From CAG-791 sp000431495 (GTDB lineage: Bacteria > Bacillota > Clostridia > Lachnospirales > Lachnospiraceae): a stretch of 64,000 nt of DNA. Made by a program: the position numbers and the translations under genes. The DNA is taken from assembly GCA_052117605.1 (NCBI GenBank), contig JBQKIT010000002.1. One strand, given 5' to 3'. The notes beneath the pieces are model-generated. The model was not told where the DNA came from. It did not search any database and worked only from the letters and a program-made list of their open reading frames with translations. The first letter of the stretch is position 1. Every line of letters starts with the position of its first letter. Below are positions 34,422 to 43,299 of the stretch, one piece after another.

Positions 34422-34511
34422 TTGACATGAAAAAAGCAATGTGATAAACCTACGTCCATAAAGCAAAGGCGCTTTGAGAGACAGAGAAACTGTCTTTCAA
34501 GGCGCTTTTTT
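34422..34511 (+). promoter_or_regulatory. glnN promoter and attenuator leader with ANTAR-type hexaloop hairpin
   Basis: TTGACA at 34422-34427 and TAAACC at 34445-34450 are 17 bases apart. Right after the expected start lies AAAGC-AAAGGC-GCTTT (34460-34475), a hairpin with a six-base loop having A at 1 and G at 4. Its loop and 3' arm are also the 5' arm of a terminator (34466-34484 with 34490-34505, then TTTTTT). A second hairpin expected in the classical ANTAR dual-hairpin target is not seen upstream, given this promoter. Confidence 0.75.
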
Positions 34512-34566
34512 GTTTTCCGTGATTCCGGGAATCACGGATGGCATGAAAGAAAAAGGAGGATAGAGA

Positions 34567-36675
34567 ATGGAAACAATGGGATCAATTCCTGAAATTTACG
34601 GAAGTCTCGTCTTCGGAGATCAGGTAATGAAGGAACGTCTGCCGAAGGACATCTACCGGGCAGTTCATAAGAGCATTAAGAATGGAAGCCATCTGGAGCT
34701 GGACGTTGCGAATACTGTCGCAGCAGTTATGAAGAACTGGGCGATTGAACGCGGCGCAACGCATTTCACTCACTGGTTCCAGCCGATGACCGGACTTACG
34801 GCAGAAAAGCACGACAGCTTTATTTCGCCGACTCCGGATGGAAAGGTCATCATGGAGTTCTCCGGAAAAGAGCTGGTAAAGGGCGAGCCCGATGCTTCCT
34901 CCTTCCCTTCCGGCGGTCTTCGCGCTACTTTTGAGGCAAGAGGCTATACTGCCTGGGATCCGTCTTCACCGGCATTTATCAAGGACGGAACGCTCTACAT
35001 CCCGACCGCCTTCTGCTCCTACGGCGGACAGGCACTGGATAAGAAGACACCGCTTCTTCGCTCCATGGAGGCGCTCTCCACAGAGGCAGTCAAGGTGCTG
35101 CACCTTCTGGGCAACGAAGAGGTGACACATGTAGATACCACAGTAGGATCCGAGCAGGAGTATTTCCTGATCGACAAGGATATGTACCTCAAGCGTAAGG
35201 ACCTGCTTCTGACCGGCCGTACACTGATCGGTGCACCGGCTCCGAAAGGACAGGAGATGGAGGATCACTATTTCGGTGTTCTGAAGCCGAAGGTATCCGA
35301 ATATATGCACGACCTGGATCAGGAGCTCTGGAAGCTCGGCGTTCCTGCCAAGACCAAGCACAACGAGGTTGCTCCCAGCCAGCATGAGCTTGCACCTGTT
35401 TTTGAGACGGCCAATATCGCCGTGGATCACAACCAGCTGACCATGGAGATGATGAAGAAGGTTGCGGACAAGCACAACTACGCATGCCTTCTGCATGAGA
35501 AGCCGTTTGACGGAGTCAATGGCTCCGGCAAGCACAACAACTGGTCGATCATCACCGATACCGGTGAGAACCTTCTGGATCCCGGCAAAACACCTGCTGA
35601 GAACATTCAGTTCCTGGTCTTCCTGCTGGCCACCATCGCAGCAGTGGATGAGTATGCAGACCTGATGAGAGTCAGTGTTGCAACGGCAGGAAACGATCAT
35701 CGTCTGGGCGCAAACGAGGCACCGCCGGCTGTCATTTCCGTCTTTGTCGGCGATGAGCTGGCAGAAGTTCTGAAGTCGATTGATGAGGGAACTGCCTTCA
35801 AGGGAACCGGAAAGAGCTCGATGAGCCTTGGGAGCGCAGTCCTTCCTCACATCATGAAGGATACGACCGATCGCAACCGCACATCGCCGTTTGCCTTCAC
35901 CGGAAATAAGTTTGAATTCCGTATGCCGGGCTCTTCCCTGTCGGTTGCAGACCCGAACATTGTTCTGAACACGGCAGTAGCGGAGAAGCTTGCTGAGATC
36001 TATGACGCTCTGAAGGACGTTAAGAAGAGAGAGATGGGAGATGAGGTCAAGAAGCTCTTAAAGAAGCTTCTGGATGCCCACAAGAAGGTTCTGTTCAATG
36101 GCAACGGCTACACGGATGAGTGGCTTGAGGAAGCAAAGAAGAGAGGCCTTGATAATCTGAAGTCTCTTCCGGACGCAATGCCGAGACTGGTTTCAGACAA
36201 AGCAGTTGCGCTGTTTACCAAGCATAAGGTCTTCACGGAGGAGGAGCTTCAGTCCAGATACGAAATTTTCCTGGAGAACTACTCCAAGACCATTCACATT
36301 GAATCGCTGACGATGCAGGAGATGGTTCGCAAGGACTTCACAAGCGGACTTGTCAGCTACATGAAGGATGTCACGAACGAAGCTCTGAAGAAGAAGCAGC
36401 TTCTTCCTCAGCTGAAGTGCACCTACGAGGACGAGATTATCACTACTCTGGATGAAACCTCTGAGAAGATCAGCAAGTCTCTGGACAAGCTGAGCAAGGA
36501 TACCCAGAAGGCTGAGAAGGAAACGGACGAGCTGAAGGCTGCGAAGTTCTACCATGAAACCATTCTGGCTGATATGGATGCGCTCCGCTCCTCCGTTGAC
36601 AAGGCAGAAGCAATCATTCCGGATGGCTATCTTCCTTATCCGACCTACGGAGAGATGCTGTTCTCGCTTCGCTGA
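34567..36675 (+). CDS. glnN: Glutamine synthetase type III
   Basis: A 702-residue enzyme starting METMGSIPEIYGSLVFGD, with AAAGGAGGA before the ATG. Length and motifs are those of GSIII, not GSI: THFTHWFQPMTGLTAEKHD, FPSGGLRATFEARGYTAWD, EQEYFLID, and NGSGKHNNWS. GSIII forms dodecamers and makes glutamine from glutamate, ammonia and ATP. A second, type I glutamine synthetase is encoded at 47034. The leader carries an attenuator. Confidence 0.96.
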   Translation: METMGSIPEIYGSLVFGDQVMKERLPKDIYRAVHKSIKNGSHLELDVANTVAAVMKNWAIERGATHFTHWFQPMTGLTAEKHDSFISPTPDGKVIMEFSGKELVKGEPDASSFPSGGLRATFEARGYTAWDPSSPAFIKDGTLYIPTAFCSYGGQALDKKTPLLRSMEALSTEAVKVLHLLGNEEVTHVDTTVGSEQEYFLIDKDMYLKRKDLLLTGRTLIGAPAPKGQEMEDHYFGVLKPKVSEYMHDLDQELWKLGVPAKTKHNEVAPSQHELAPVFETANIAVDHNQLTMEMMKKVADKHNYACLLHEKPFDGVNGSGKHNNWSIITDTGENLLDPGKTPAENIQFLVFLLATIAAVDEYADLMRVSVATAGNDHRLGANEAPPAVISVFVGDELAEVLKSIDEGTAFKGTGKSSMSLGSAVLPHIMKDTTDRNRTSPFAFTGNKFEFRMPGSSLSVADPNIVLNTAVAEKLAEIYDALKDVKKREMGDEVKKLLKKLLDAHKKVLFNGNGYTDEWLEEAKKRGLDNLKSLPDAMPRLVSDKAVALFTKHKVFTEEELQSRYEIFLENYSKTIHIESLTMQEMVRKDFTSGLVSYMKDVTNEALKKKQLLPQLKCTYEDEIITTLDETSEKISKSLDKLSKDTQKAEKETDELKAAKFYHETILADMDALRSSVDKAEAIIPDGYLPYPTYGEMLFSLR

Positions 36676-36690
36676 TAAATTCATAAAAGG

Positions 36691-36787
36691 CGGTCCCGGT
36701 TCTGTCATAAAAACCGGGACCTGCTGTACAGGAAGCCAAGGAAGGGCGATGGCAATTCCTGATCCGGGATAAACGGACCAGGAATTG
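36691..36787 (+). other. Two hairpins between glnN and gltB
   Basis: GGTCCCGGTT/AACCGGGACC (36692-36721) follows glnN but has no T-run. CAATTCCTG/CAGGAATTG (36753-36787), with an inner TCCG/CGGA, lies 65 bases before gltB. Neither is a proper terminator. They may be processing or regulatory hairpins if glnN and gltB are read through, which I cannot tell. Confidence 0.5.
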
Positions 36788-36851
36788 TTGCTGTACTGAA
36801 AAGCACAGACACAATATTCACCGGCACAACAAGTAAAGAGAATGAGAGAAT

Positions 36852-39800
36852 ATGAAAACATTACAGGAATCACAGGTAAGCCGAATGTATGAAGGACTGC
36901 AGGAAGAGCACGATGCCTGCGGAATCGGAACCATTGTCAACATCGACGGCCATCAGGATTATCAGGTTCTGGACGATGCACTTCATATCGTTGAGAAGCT
37001 GGAGCACCGCGCCGGCAAGGACGCAACCGGAAAGGTTGGCGACGGCGTTGGTATTCTGACCCAGATCAGCCATAAGTTCTTCAGAAAAGCAGCGGCAGCA
37101 GCCGGAATTACGCTTGGCGGGGAGCGTGAGTATGGCGTCGGAATGTTCTTTTTTCCGAATGACAGCTTAAAGCGCACCTTCGCGATGCGAATGCTGGAGG
37201 TCATCACCAGAAAGGACGGACTGGAGTTCCTCGGCTGGAGAAAGGTACCGGTTCATCCGGAAATTCTGGGTGATCTGGCGAAGGACTCGATGCCCTGCAT
37301 CATGCAGTGCTTTATCGGAAAGCCCGAGGATGTGGAAAAGGGAATCGAATTCGACCGGAGACTTTATGTGGTCCGCCGCGAGTTTGAACAGAGCAGTGAG
37401 GATACCTACATCTGCTCCTTATCCTCCAGAACCATCGTTTACAAGGGCATGTTCCTTGTCATGCAGCTTCGAAAGTTCTACGACGACCTGCAGGATCGGG
37501 ATTATGAAACCGCGATTGCCATTGTGCACTCCCGGTTCTCCACCAACACAACACCATCCTGGAACCGAGCACATCCGTACCGTATGATCGCGCATAACGG
37601 CGAGATCAATACCATCCGCGGCAACAGCGACCGTATGCTGGCCCGTGAGGAGACCATGTCCTCGCCGGTCATGGAGAAGGACATCGATAAGATTTTCCCG
37701 GTTATTGCGGAGAAGGGATCCGACTCTGCAATGCTGGACAACACGCTGGAATTCCTGTACATGAACGGGATGCCGCTTCCGCTTGCCATGATGGTAATCA
37801 TACCGGAGCCGTGGAAGAACAACCGTTTCATGGAGCAGGACAAAAAGGATTTCTACCACTACTATGCAACAATGATGGAGCCATGGGACGGCCCTGCGGC
37901 GATCCTGTTCTCCGACGGCGATGTTGTGGGCGCAACGCTGGACCGCAACGGACTTCGTCCCTCCCGCTACTACATCACAGATGACAACCGTCTGATTCTG
38001 GCCTCGGAGGTCGGCGTTCTCGACATTGCACCGCAGCATATTGTGAAGAAGTCGCGCCTGGAGCCGGGCCGCATCCTTCTTGTGGATACGAAGCAGAAAA
38101 AGATCATTTCGGACGAGGAGTGCAAGAGCCTTTATGCAGGTCGTGAGCCGTACGGTGAGTGGCTGGACGGCAACCTGCTGCATCTGTCCGGACTTGCCAT
38201 CCCGAACAAAAAAATACCGACCCACGATCAGGAACTTCGCGACAAGCTCTATAAGGTTTTCGGCTACACCTACGAGGATGTGCGGGATGATATCCTTCCG
38301 ATGGCAGAAAACGGCGTGGAGCCCACAGCCTCGATGGGACATGATGTTCCGCTTGCCGTGCTCTCCAGACAGCACCAGCTGCTGTTCAATTATTTCAAGC
38401 AGCTGTTTGCCCAGGTTACCAATCCCCCGATTGATTCCCTGCGTGAGAAGGTGGTCACGGATACCACGGTTTACATCGGTTCCGATGGAGACCTTCTGAA
38501 TGAAAAGGCAGAGAACTGCCGTGTGCTGGAGGTCAATCATCCGATTCTGACCGGTGTGGATCTGATGAAGATCCGCTCCCTGGATCAGCCGGGCTTCCAT
38601 ACGGAAACCATTTCGCTTCTTTATTACAAGAACACCTCTCTGGAGCGCGCGCTGGAGCAGCTGAACATCGCTGTGGACCGTGCGGCAGCGGAAGGGAAGA
38701 ACATCATAATTCTGTCGGATCGCGGCGTGGATGAGAACCATGTGCCGATGCCGTCTCTTCTTGCCGTATCCTCCGTGGAGCAGCACCTGGTCCGGACGAA
38801 GAAAAGAACAAAGGTATCCATTGTTCTGGAATCCGGAGAGCCGAGAGATGTGCACCAGATTGCAACGCTTCTTGGCTTTGGCGCCCGTGCAATCAACCCG
38901 TATCTTGCCCATGAGTGCATTGCCGAGCTGATTGACAAGGGAATTCTGGACAAGGATTATCATACGGCCATCGAGGATTACAACAAGGCGCTTCTCTCCG
39001 GTGTCGTGAAGATTGCAGCGAAAATGGGAATTTCCACCGTTCAGTCCTACCAGTCTGCGCGCATCTTTGAGGCAGTGGGGCTTTCGAAGGAGGTCATCGA
39101 CCGCTATTTTACCGGAACGGTTTCCAGAGTCGGCGGAATCGGTATCCGGGAAATTGAGGAGGGGGTTGCCTTCCGTCATGATCATGCCTTTGATCCGCTG
39201 GGACTTGGAACGGATACTAAGCTCGACAGCGTCGGCTTCCATTATTTAAGAAGCGGCAAGGACAAGGAGGACCATCTTTACAATCCGGAGACCATCATCA
39301 ACCTGCAGCAGGCAGTCCGGAAGGGCGATTATGCACAGTTTAAGACGTATACCGGGATGGTGGATGACAGCAAGCGCCCGCACACGCTTCGCGGCCTGAT
39401 GGATTTTGTCCCGCGGAATCCTCCGGTTCCGATCGAAGAGGTGGAGCCGGTTGAGGAAATCGTAAAGCGTTTCAAAACAGGTGCGATGTCCTACGGCTCA
39501 ATTTCGCAGGAAGCGCATGAGACGATGGCAATCGCCATGAACCGCCTTGGCGGAAAGTCCAATACCGGCGAGGGCGGCGAGGACCCGTCAAGATTCGGAA
39601 CGGAGCGGAATTCTGCCATCAAGCAGGTGGCCTCCGGCCGCTTCGGAGTAACCTCGGAATATCTGAACAGCGCCGTGGAGATCCAGATCAAAATGGCACA
39701 GGGCGCAAAGCCCGGTGAAGGCGGCCACCTTCCCGGAAAGAAGGTCTATCCGTGGGTTGCAAGAACCCGTTATTCCACGCCCGGCGTTTCTCTGATTTCG

Positions 39801-41498
39801 CCGCCGCCGCACCATGACATTTATTCGATCGAGGATCTGGCACAGCTGATCTATGACCTGAAGAATGCAAACCGTTATGCAAGAATTGCCGTGAAGCTGG
39901 TTTCGGAAGCAGGTGTCGGCACGATCGCAAGCGGCGTGGCAAAGGCAGGTGCCCAGGTCATTCTGATTTCCGGCTATGACGGAGGAACGGGAGCTGCTCC
40001 GGTTTCTTCCATTCACAATGCCGGACTTCCGTGGGAGCTCGGCGTTGCGGAGGCACATCAGTCCCTCCTGAAGAATGGTCTTCGCGACCGCGTCTGCATT
40101 GAGACGGACGGCAAGCTTATGAGCGGCCGGGATGTCGCAATTGCAGCCCTCCTTGGAGCGGAGGAATTCGGCTTTGCGACGGCACCGCTTGTCTGCATGG
40201 GCTGCATGATGATGCGTGTGTGCAGCAAGGATACCTGCCCTGTCGGCATTGCAACGCAGAACGAAGCGCTGCGCAGACGTTTTGCCGGAAAGCCGGAATA
40301 CGTCATGAACTTCATGCGGTTCATTGCGGAGGAGCTTCGCGAGATCATGGCTTCCCTTGGCTTCCGAAGTGTGGCGGAAATGGTTGGCCGCACCGACTGC
40401 CTGAAGAAGAAGGACAACCTGATCACGGAACGCGCAGAGGAGGTGGATCTCTCCGGAATCCTGAATCCTTCCTATGCACATGCGGAGCATTCGCATTTTG
40501 ACAGGGAGCACATTTATGACTTCCATCTTGAGAAAACAAAGGATGAAGCGGTTCTGCTTCCTGCCTTTACCGAGACTCTGAAGAAGGCACAGATTGAGGT
40601 ACCCAAGGCGGACCCTCTGGCGGTGACAACGTATGCGGGAACCGGAAAGGGACCTGCGCTTCGCACCGAGGTGGAGAAGAAGAGCGCGGCCTCAAAGGCG
40701 GAAAAGATGACGGTGTCACTTAAGGTGTCCAGCACAGACCGGTCCTTCGGAACCATTCTCGGATCGGACATCACCAGAGTGTTCGGCAGCAATCTTGCAG
40801 AGGATACCTTCGTGGTGAATGCGGAAGGCGGCGGCGGACAGTCCTTTGGAGCCTTTATTCCGAAGGGACTTACCATCCGGCTTACGGGGGATGCAAACGA
40901 TGGCTTCGGAAAGGGACTCTCCGGAGGAAAGCTGGTTGTGGTTCCTGCCGGGGATTCTCCGTTCCGGGCATCGGAGAATATCATTGTCGGCAACGTGGCA
41001 CTGTACGGAGCAACGGCAGGAAAGGCCTACATCTGCGGCATTGCCGGTGAGCGCTTCTGCGTGAGAAATTCCGGTGCGGTTGCAGTAGCGGAGGGCTGCG
41101 GCGACCATGGCCTTGAGTATATGACGGGAGGACGGGCAGTCATCCTTGGACCTACCGGCAAAAACTTCGCAGCAGGTATGTCAGGCGGAATCGCATATGT
41201 TCTCGACCGGGATCACACGCTGTATCGCCGGATGAACAAGGATATGGATTCTCTTCAGGAAGTGACGGATAAGTATGACATTGCGGAGCTGAAGGAGATT
41301 CTGAGCGATTATGTAAAAGAGACGGGCTCGAAGCTTGCGTCTGAGATTCTGGAGAACTTTGGCAGTGCGATTTCGGATTTCAAGAAGATCGTTCCGAATG
41401 ATTATCAGAAGATGCTGGCTGCAATCAGCAAATATGAGGAGCAGGGCATATCGCATGACAATGCGGTCCTGGAAGCATTTGAGGAGGTGACCGCATAA
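36852..41498 (+). CDS. gltB: Glutamate synthase large subunit
   Basis: A 1548-residue protein. The nucleophile of the class II glutaminase domain is Cys23 (EEHDACGIG), so a 22-residue propeptide is removed. The central and FMN-binding domains follow (GGKSNTGEGGEDPSRF, LISGYDGGTGAAP). The 3Fe-4S Cys cluster lies in CMGCMMMRVCSKDTCPVG. The C-terminal beta-helix GXGXG domain has GGGGQSFGAF and GLSGGKLVV. It makes two glutamates from glutamine and 2-oxoglutarate with GltD. The stop overlaps gltD by one base. Confidence 0.97.
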   Translation: MKTLQESQVSRMYEGLQEEHDACGIGTIVNIDGHQDYQVLDDALHIVEKLEHRAGKDATGKVGDGVGILTQISHKFFRKAAAAAGITLGGEREYGVGMFFFPNDSLKRTFAMRMLEVITRKDGLEFLGWRKVPVHPEILGDLAKDSMPCIMQCFIGKPEDVEKGIEFDRRLYVVRREFEQSSEDTYICSLSSRTIVYKGMFLVMQLRKFYDDLQDRDYETAIAIVHSRFSTNTTPSWNRAHPYRMIAHNGEINTIRGNSDRMLAREETMSSPVMEKDIDKIFPVIAEKGSDSAMLDNTLEFLYMNGMPLPLAMMVIIPEPWKNNRFMEQDKKDFYHYYATMMEPWDGPAAILFSDGDVVGATLDRNGLRPSRYYITDDNRLILASEVGVLDIAPQHIVKKSRLEPGRILLVDTKQKKIISDEECKSLYAGREPYGEWLDGNLLHLSGLAIPNKKIPTHDQELRDKLYKVFGYTYEDVRDDILPMAENGVEPTASMGHDVPLAVLSRQHQLLFNYFKQLFAQVTNPPIDSLREKVVTDTTVYIGSDGDLLNEKAENCRVLEVNHPILTGVDLMKIRSLDQPGFHTETISLLYYKNTSLERALEQLNIAVDRAAAEGKNIIILSDRGVDENHVPMPSLLAVSSVEQHLVRTKKRTKVSIVLESGEPRDVHQIATLLGFGARAINPYLAHECIAELIDKGILDKDYHTAIEDYNKALLSGVVKIAAKMGISTVQSYQSARIFEAVGLSKEVIDRYFTGTVSRVGGIGIREIEEGVAFRHDHAFDPLGLGTDTKLDSVGFHYLRSGKDKEDHLYNPETIINLQQAVRKGDYAQFKTYTGMVDDSKRPHTLRGLMDFVPRNPPVPIEEVEPVEEIVKRFKTGAMSYGSISQEAHETMAIAMNRLGGKSNTGEGGEDPSRFGTERNSAIKQVASGRFGVTSEYLNSAVEIQIKMAQGAKPGEGGHLPGKKVYPWVARTRYSTPGVSLISPPPHHDIYSIEDLAQLIYDLKNANRYARIAVKLVSEAGVGTIASGVAKAGAQVILISGYDGGTGAAPVSSIHNAGLPWELGVAEAHQSLLKNGLRDRVCIETDGKLMSGRDVAIAALLGAEEFGFATAPLVCMGCMMMRVCSKDTCPVGIATQNEALRRRFAGKPEYVMNFMRFIAEELREIMASLGFRSVAEMVGRTDCLKKKDNLITERAEEVDLSGILNPSYAHAEHSHFDREHIYDFHLEKTKDEAVLLPAFTETLKKAQIEVPKADPLAVTTYAGTGKGPALRTEVEKKSAASKAEKMTVSLKVSSTDRSFGTILGSDITRVFGSNLAEDTFVVNAEGGGGQSFGAFIPKGLTIRLTGDANDGFGKGLSGGKLVVVPAGDSPFRASENIIVGNVALYGATAGKAYICGIAGERFCVRNSGAVAVAEGCGDHGLEYMTGGRAVILGPTGKNFAAGMSGGIAYVLDRDHTLYRRMNKDMDSLQEVTDKYDIAELKEILSDYVKETGSKLASEILENFGSAISDFKKIVPNDYQKMLAAISKYEEQGISHDNAVLEAFEEVTA

Positions 41499-43033
41499 TG
41501 GGCAAGCCGACTGGATTTCTGGAATTTGAACGTAAGAATAACCCGGACGTTCCGGTAGAGGAGCGTCTTACGAATTTTAAAGAGTTTCATCGTCCCCTTT
41601 CCGAGGAGGAAAGGAAAAAGCAGGGAGCGCGCTGCATGAACTGCGGCGTTCCGCTGTGCCAGTCTGCGATGAAGCTCTCCGGGATGGTGACCGGGTGTCC
41701 GCTGCACAATCTGATTCCGGAATGGAATGACCAGATCTATCACGGACATGATGAGCATGCATTTTCCCGCCTGATCAAGACGAGCAATTTTCCGGAGTTT
41801 ACCGGAAGAGTGTGTCCTGCACTGTGCGAGAAGGCGTGCATCAACGGTGAGTACGGAGAACCGGTTACGGTTCATGACAATGAGCTTTTTGTGATTGAGA
41901 CTGCATATGCAAACGGATTTATCAAGCCGAGAATCCCTGCGATTCGAAGCGGCAAGAGGGTTGCTGTCATCGGCAGCGGTCCGTCCGGACTTGCGGCAGC
42001 GGATGAGCTCAATCACAGAGGTCATCTCGTTACAGTTTATGAAAGAGAGAACCGGATCGGCGGGCTTCTCATGTATGGGATTCCTAACATGAAGCTCGAT
42101 AAGAGCGTCATTTACCGCCGCCAGAAGCTGATGGAAGCAGAGGGCGTGGAATTTAAAACCGGTGTGAATGTCGGCGAGGATATCTCCGCCAAGGAGCTTC
42201 TGGATTCCTATGATGCTGTGGTTCTTGCCTGCGGCGCCAAGGAGGCACGCTCCCTTGCCGGTGCGGATCCGAACGAAATCAAGGGCATTTATTACGCAGT
42301 GGACTTCCTGACCTCCACAACCAGAAGCCTTCTGGATCAGGGACTCGATCCGGAGACCGGAAGCTGGAAGAATTCGGATTCCAGAGACGTGGAGACGTTT
42401 CTGAAGGGTAAGGATTTCATCAGTGCAAAAGGTAAGAATGTGGTAGTGGTCGGCGGAGGTGATACCGGCAATGACTGCATCGGCACGGTGATCCGGCACG
42501 GCTGTAAGTCGGTGACAGCTCTGGAGATGATGCCAAAGCCCCCGGCAGAACGGGCAGAATCCAATCCCTGGCCGGAGTGGCCGAAGGTTCAGAAGACCGA
42601 TTATGGCCACGAAGAGGCCATTGACCGATTTGGTCATGATCCTCGCGTCTATGAAACCACGGTCAAGGAGTTTCATACCAATAAGAAGGGGGAGCTCAAG
42701 GAGATCGTGACGGCGAAGGTCCGCTTCGAGAACCGGAAAATGATGCTCGTTGAGGGCTCGGAGAAGACAATCCCCTGTGATCTTCTTCTGATTGCTGCCG
42801 GCTTTACCGGTGCACAGAAGTATACGGCAGCTGCCTTTGGCGTAGAGCTGACGGAGAGAAACGTTGTAAAAACGGCAGAAGATGCTTATGCAACCAATGT
42901 GCCGAAGGTCTTCACAGCCGGAGATATGCATCGCGGCCAGTCGCTCGTTGTCTGGGCGGTAGCGGAGGGAAGACACTGCGCACATGATGTCGATGAATTC
43001 CTGATGGGATATTCCAACATGCGCGAAGCGTAA
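41498..43033 (+). CDS. gltD: Glutamate synthase small subunit
   Basis: A 511-residue flavoprotein starting MGKPTGFLEFERKNNPD. N-terminal Cys motifs for 4Fe-4S clusters (GARCMNCGVPLCQS and GRVCPALCEKAC) precede the FAD loop VAVIGSGPSGLAAADEL and the NAD(P)H loop VVVVGGGDTGNDC. It passes electrons from NAD(P)H to GltB. ATG overlaps the gltB stop, so the two are coupled. Confidence 0.97.
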   Translation: MGKPTGFLEFERKNNPDVPVEERLTNFKEFHRPLSEEERKKQGARCMNCGVPLCQSAMKLSGMVTGCPLHNLIPEWNDQIYHGHDEHAFSRLIKTSNFPEFTGRVCPALCEKACINGEYGEPVTVHDNELFVIETAYANGFIKPRIPAIRSGKRVAVIGSGPSGLAAADELNHRGHLVTVYERENRIGGLLMYGIPNMKLDKSVIYRRQKLMEAEGVEFKTGVNVGEDISAKELLDSYDAVVLACGAKEARSLAGADPNEIKGIYYAVDFLTSTTRSLLDQGLDPETGSWKNSDSRDVETFLKGKDFISAKGKNVVVVGGGDTGNDCIGTVIRHGCKSVTALEMMPKPPAERAESNPWPEWPKVQKTDYGHEEAIDRFGHDPRVYETTVKEFHTNKKGELKEIVTAKVRFENRKMMLVEGSEKTIPCDLLLIAAGFTGAQKYTAAAFGVELTERNVVKTAEDAYATNVPKVFTAGDMHRGQSLVVWAVAEGRHCAHDVDEFLMGYSNMREA

Positions 43034-43092
43034 GAAGCGGAATCTCACAAACAGAGTGTGAAATCAAAGGGATTTTTCGTGAATTTTGAGAC

Positions 43093-43230
43093 TTGCATCG
43101 AATTGTATGCAAGTATACAATAACGGATATCTTAAAGAGCTGTGATGCTCTGCAGGAATTTCATCAGAAGGAATAACGTCAGCAAAGGAGCTGAGATCCG
43201 GAGTACCTCCGGGTTTCGGCTCCTTTTTTG
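43093..43230 (+). promoter_or_regulatory. amtB promoter and attenuator leader with ANTAR-type double hairpin
   Basis: TTGCAT (43093-43098) and TACAAT (43116-43121) are 17 bases apart. The leader has hairpin P1 AGAGC-TGTGAT-GCTCT (43136-43151) and hairpin P2 TCAGC-AAAGGA-GCTGA (43179-43194). Both have five pairs and six-base loops with G at 4; P2 also has A at 1. P2 overlaps the 5' arm of a long terminator stem (43185-43223) followed by TTTTTT. This is the layout of known ANTAR antitermination targets. Confidence 0.8.
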
Positions 43231-43299
43231 TCTGATCACGGACAAGTTTGATCTTTGATGATTCTTTGCAGATGAGAACGCAGCGAGAGAGGAGAGAGT

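Noticed and set aside
36735..36747. ANTAR-type hairpin before gltB (GCC-AAGGAAG-GGC)
   Set aside because: Only 3 pairs, a 7-base loop, and no terminator overlaps it, unlike the four accepted leaders.
43081..43121. TTGTATGCAAGTATACAAT near amtB and TTGTATACAAT near glnN as a shared GntR-type operator
   Set aside because: At amtB the sequence is largely accounted for by the -10 region, and only two loosely similar copies exist; not enough to claim an operator.
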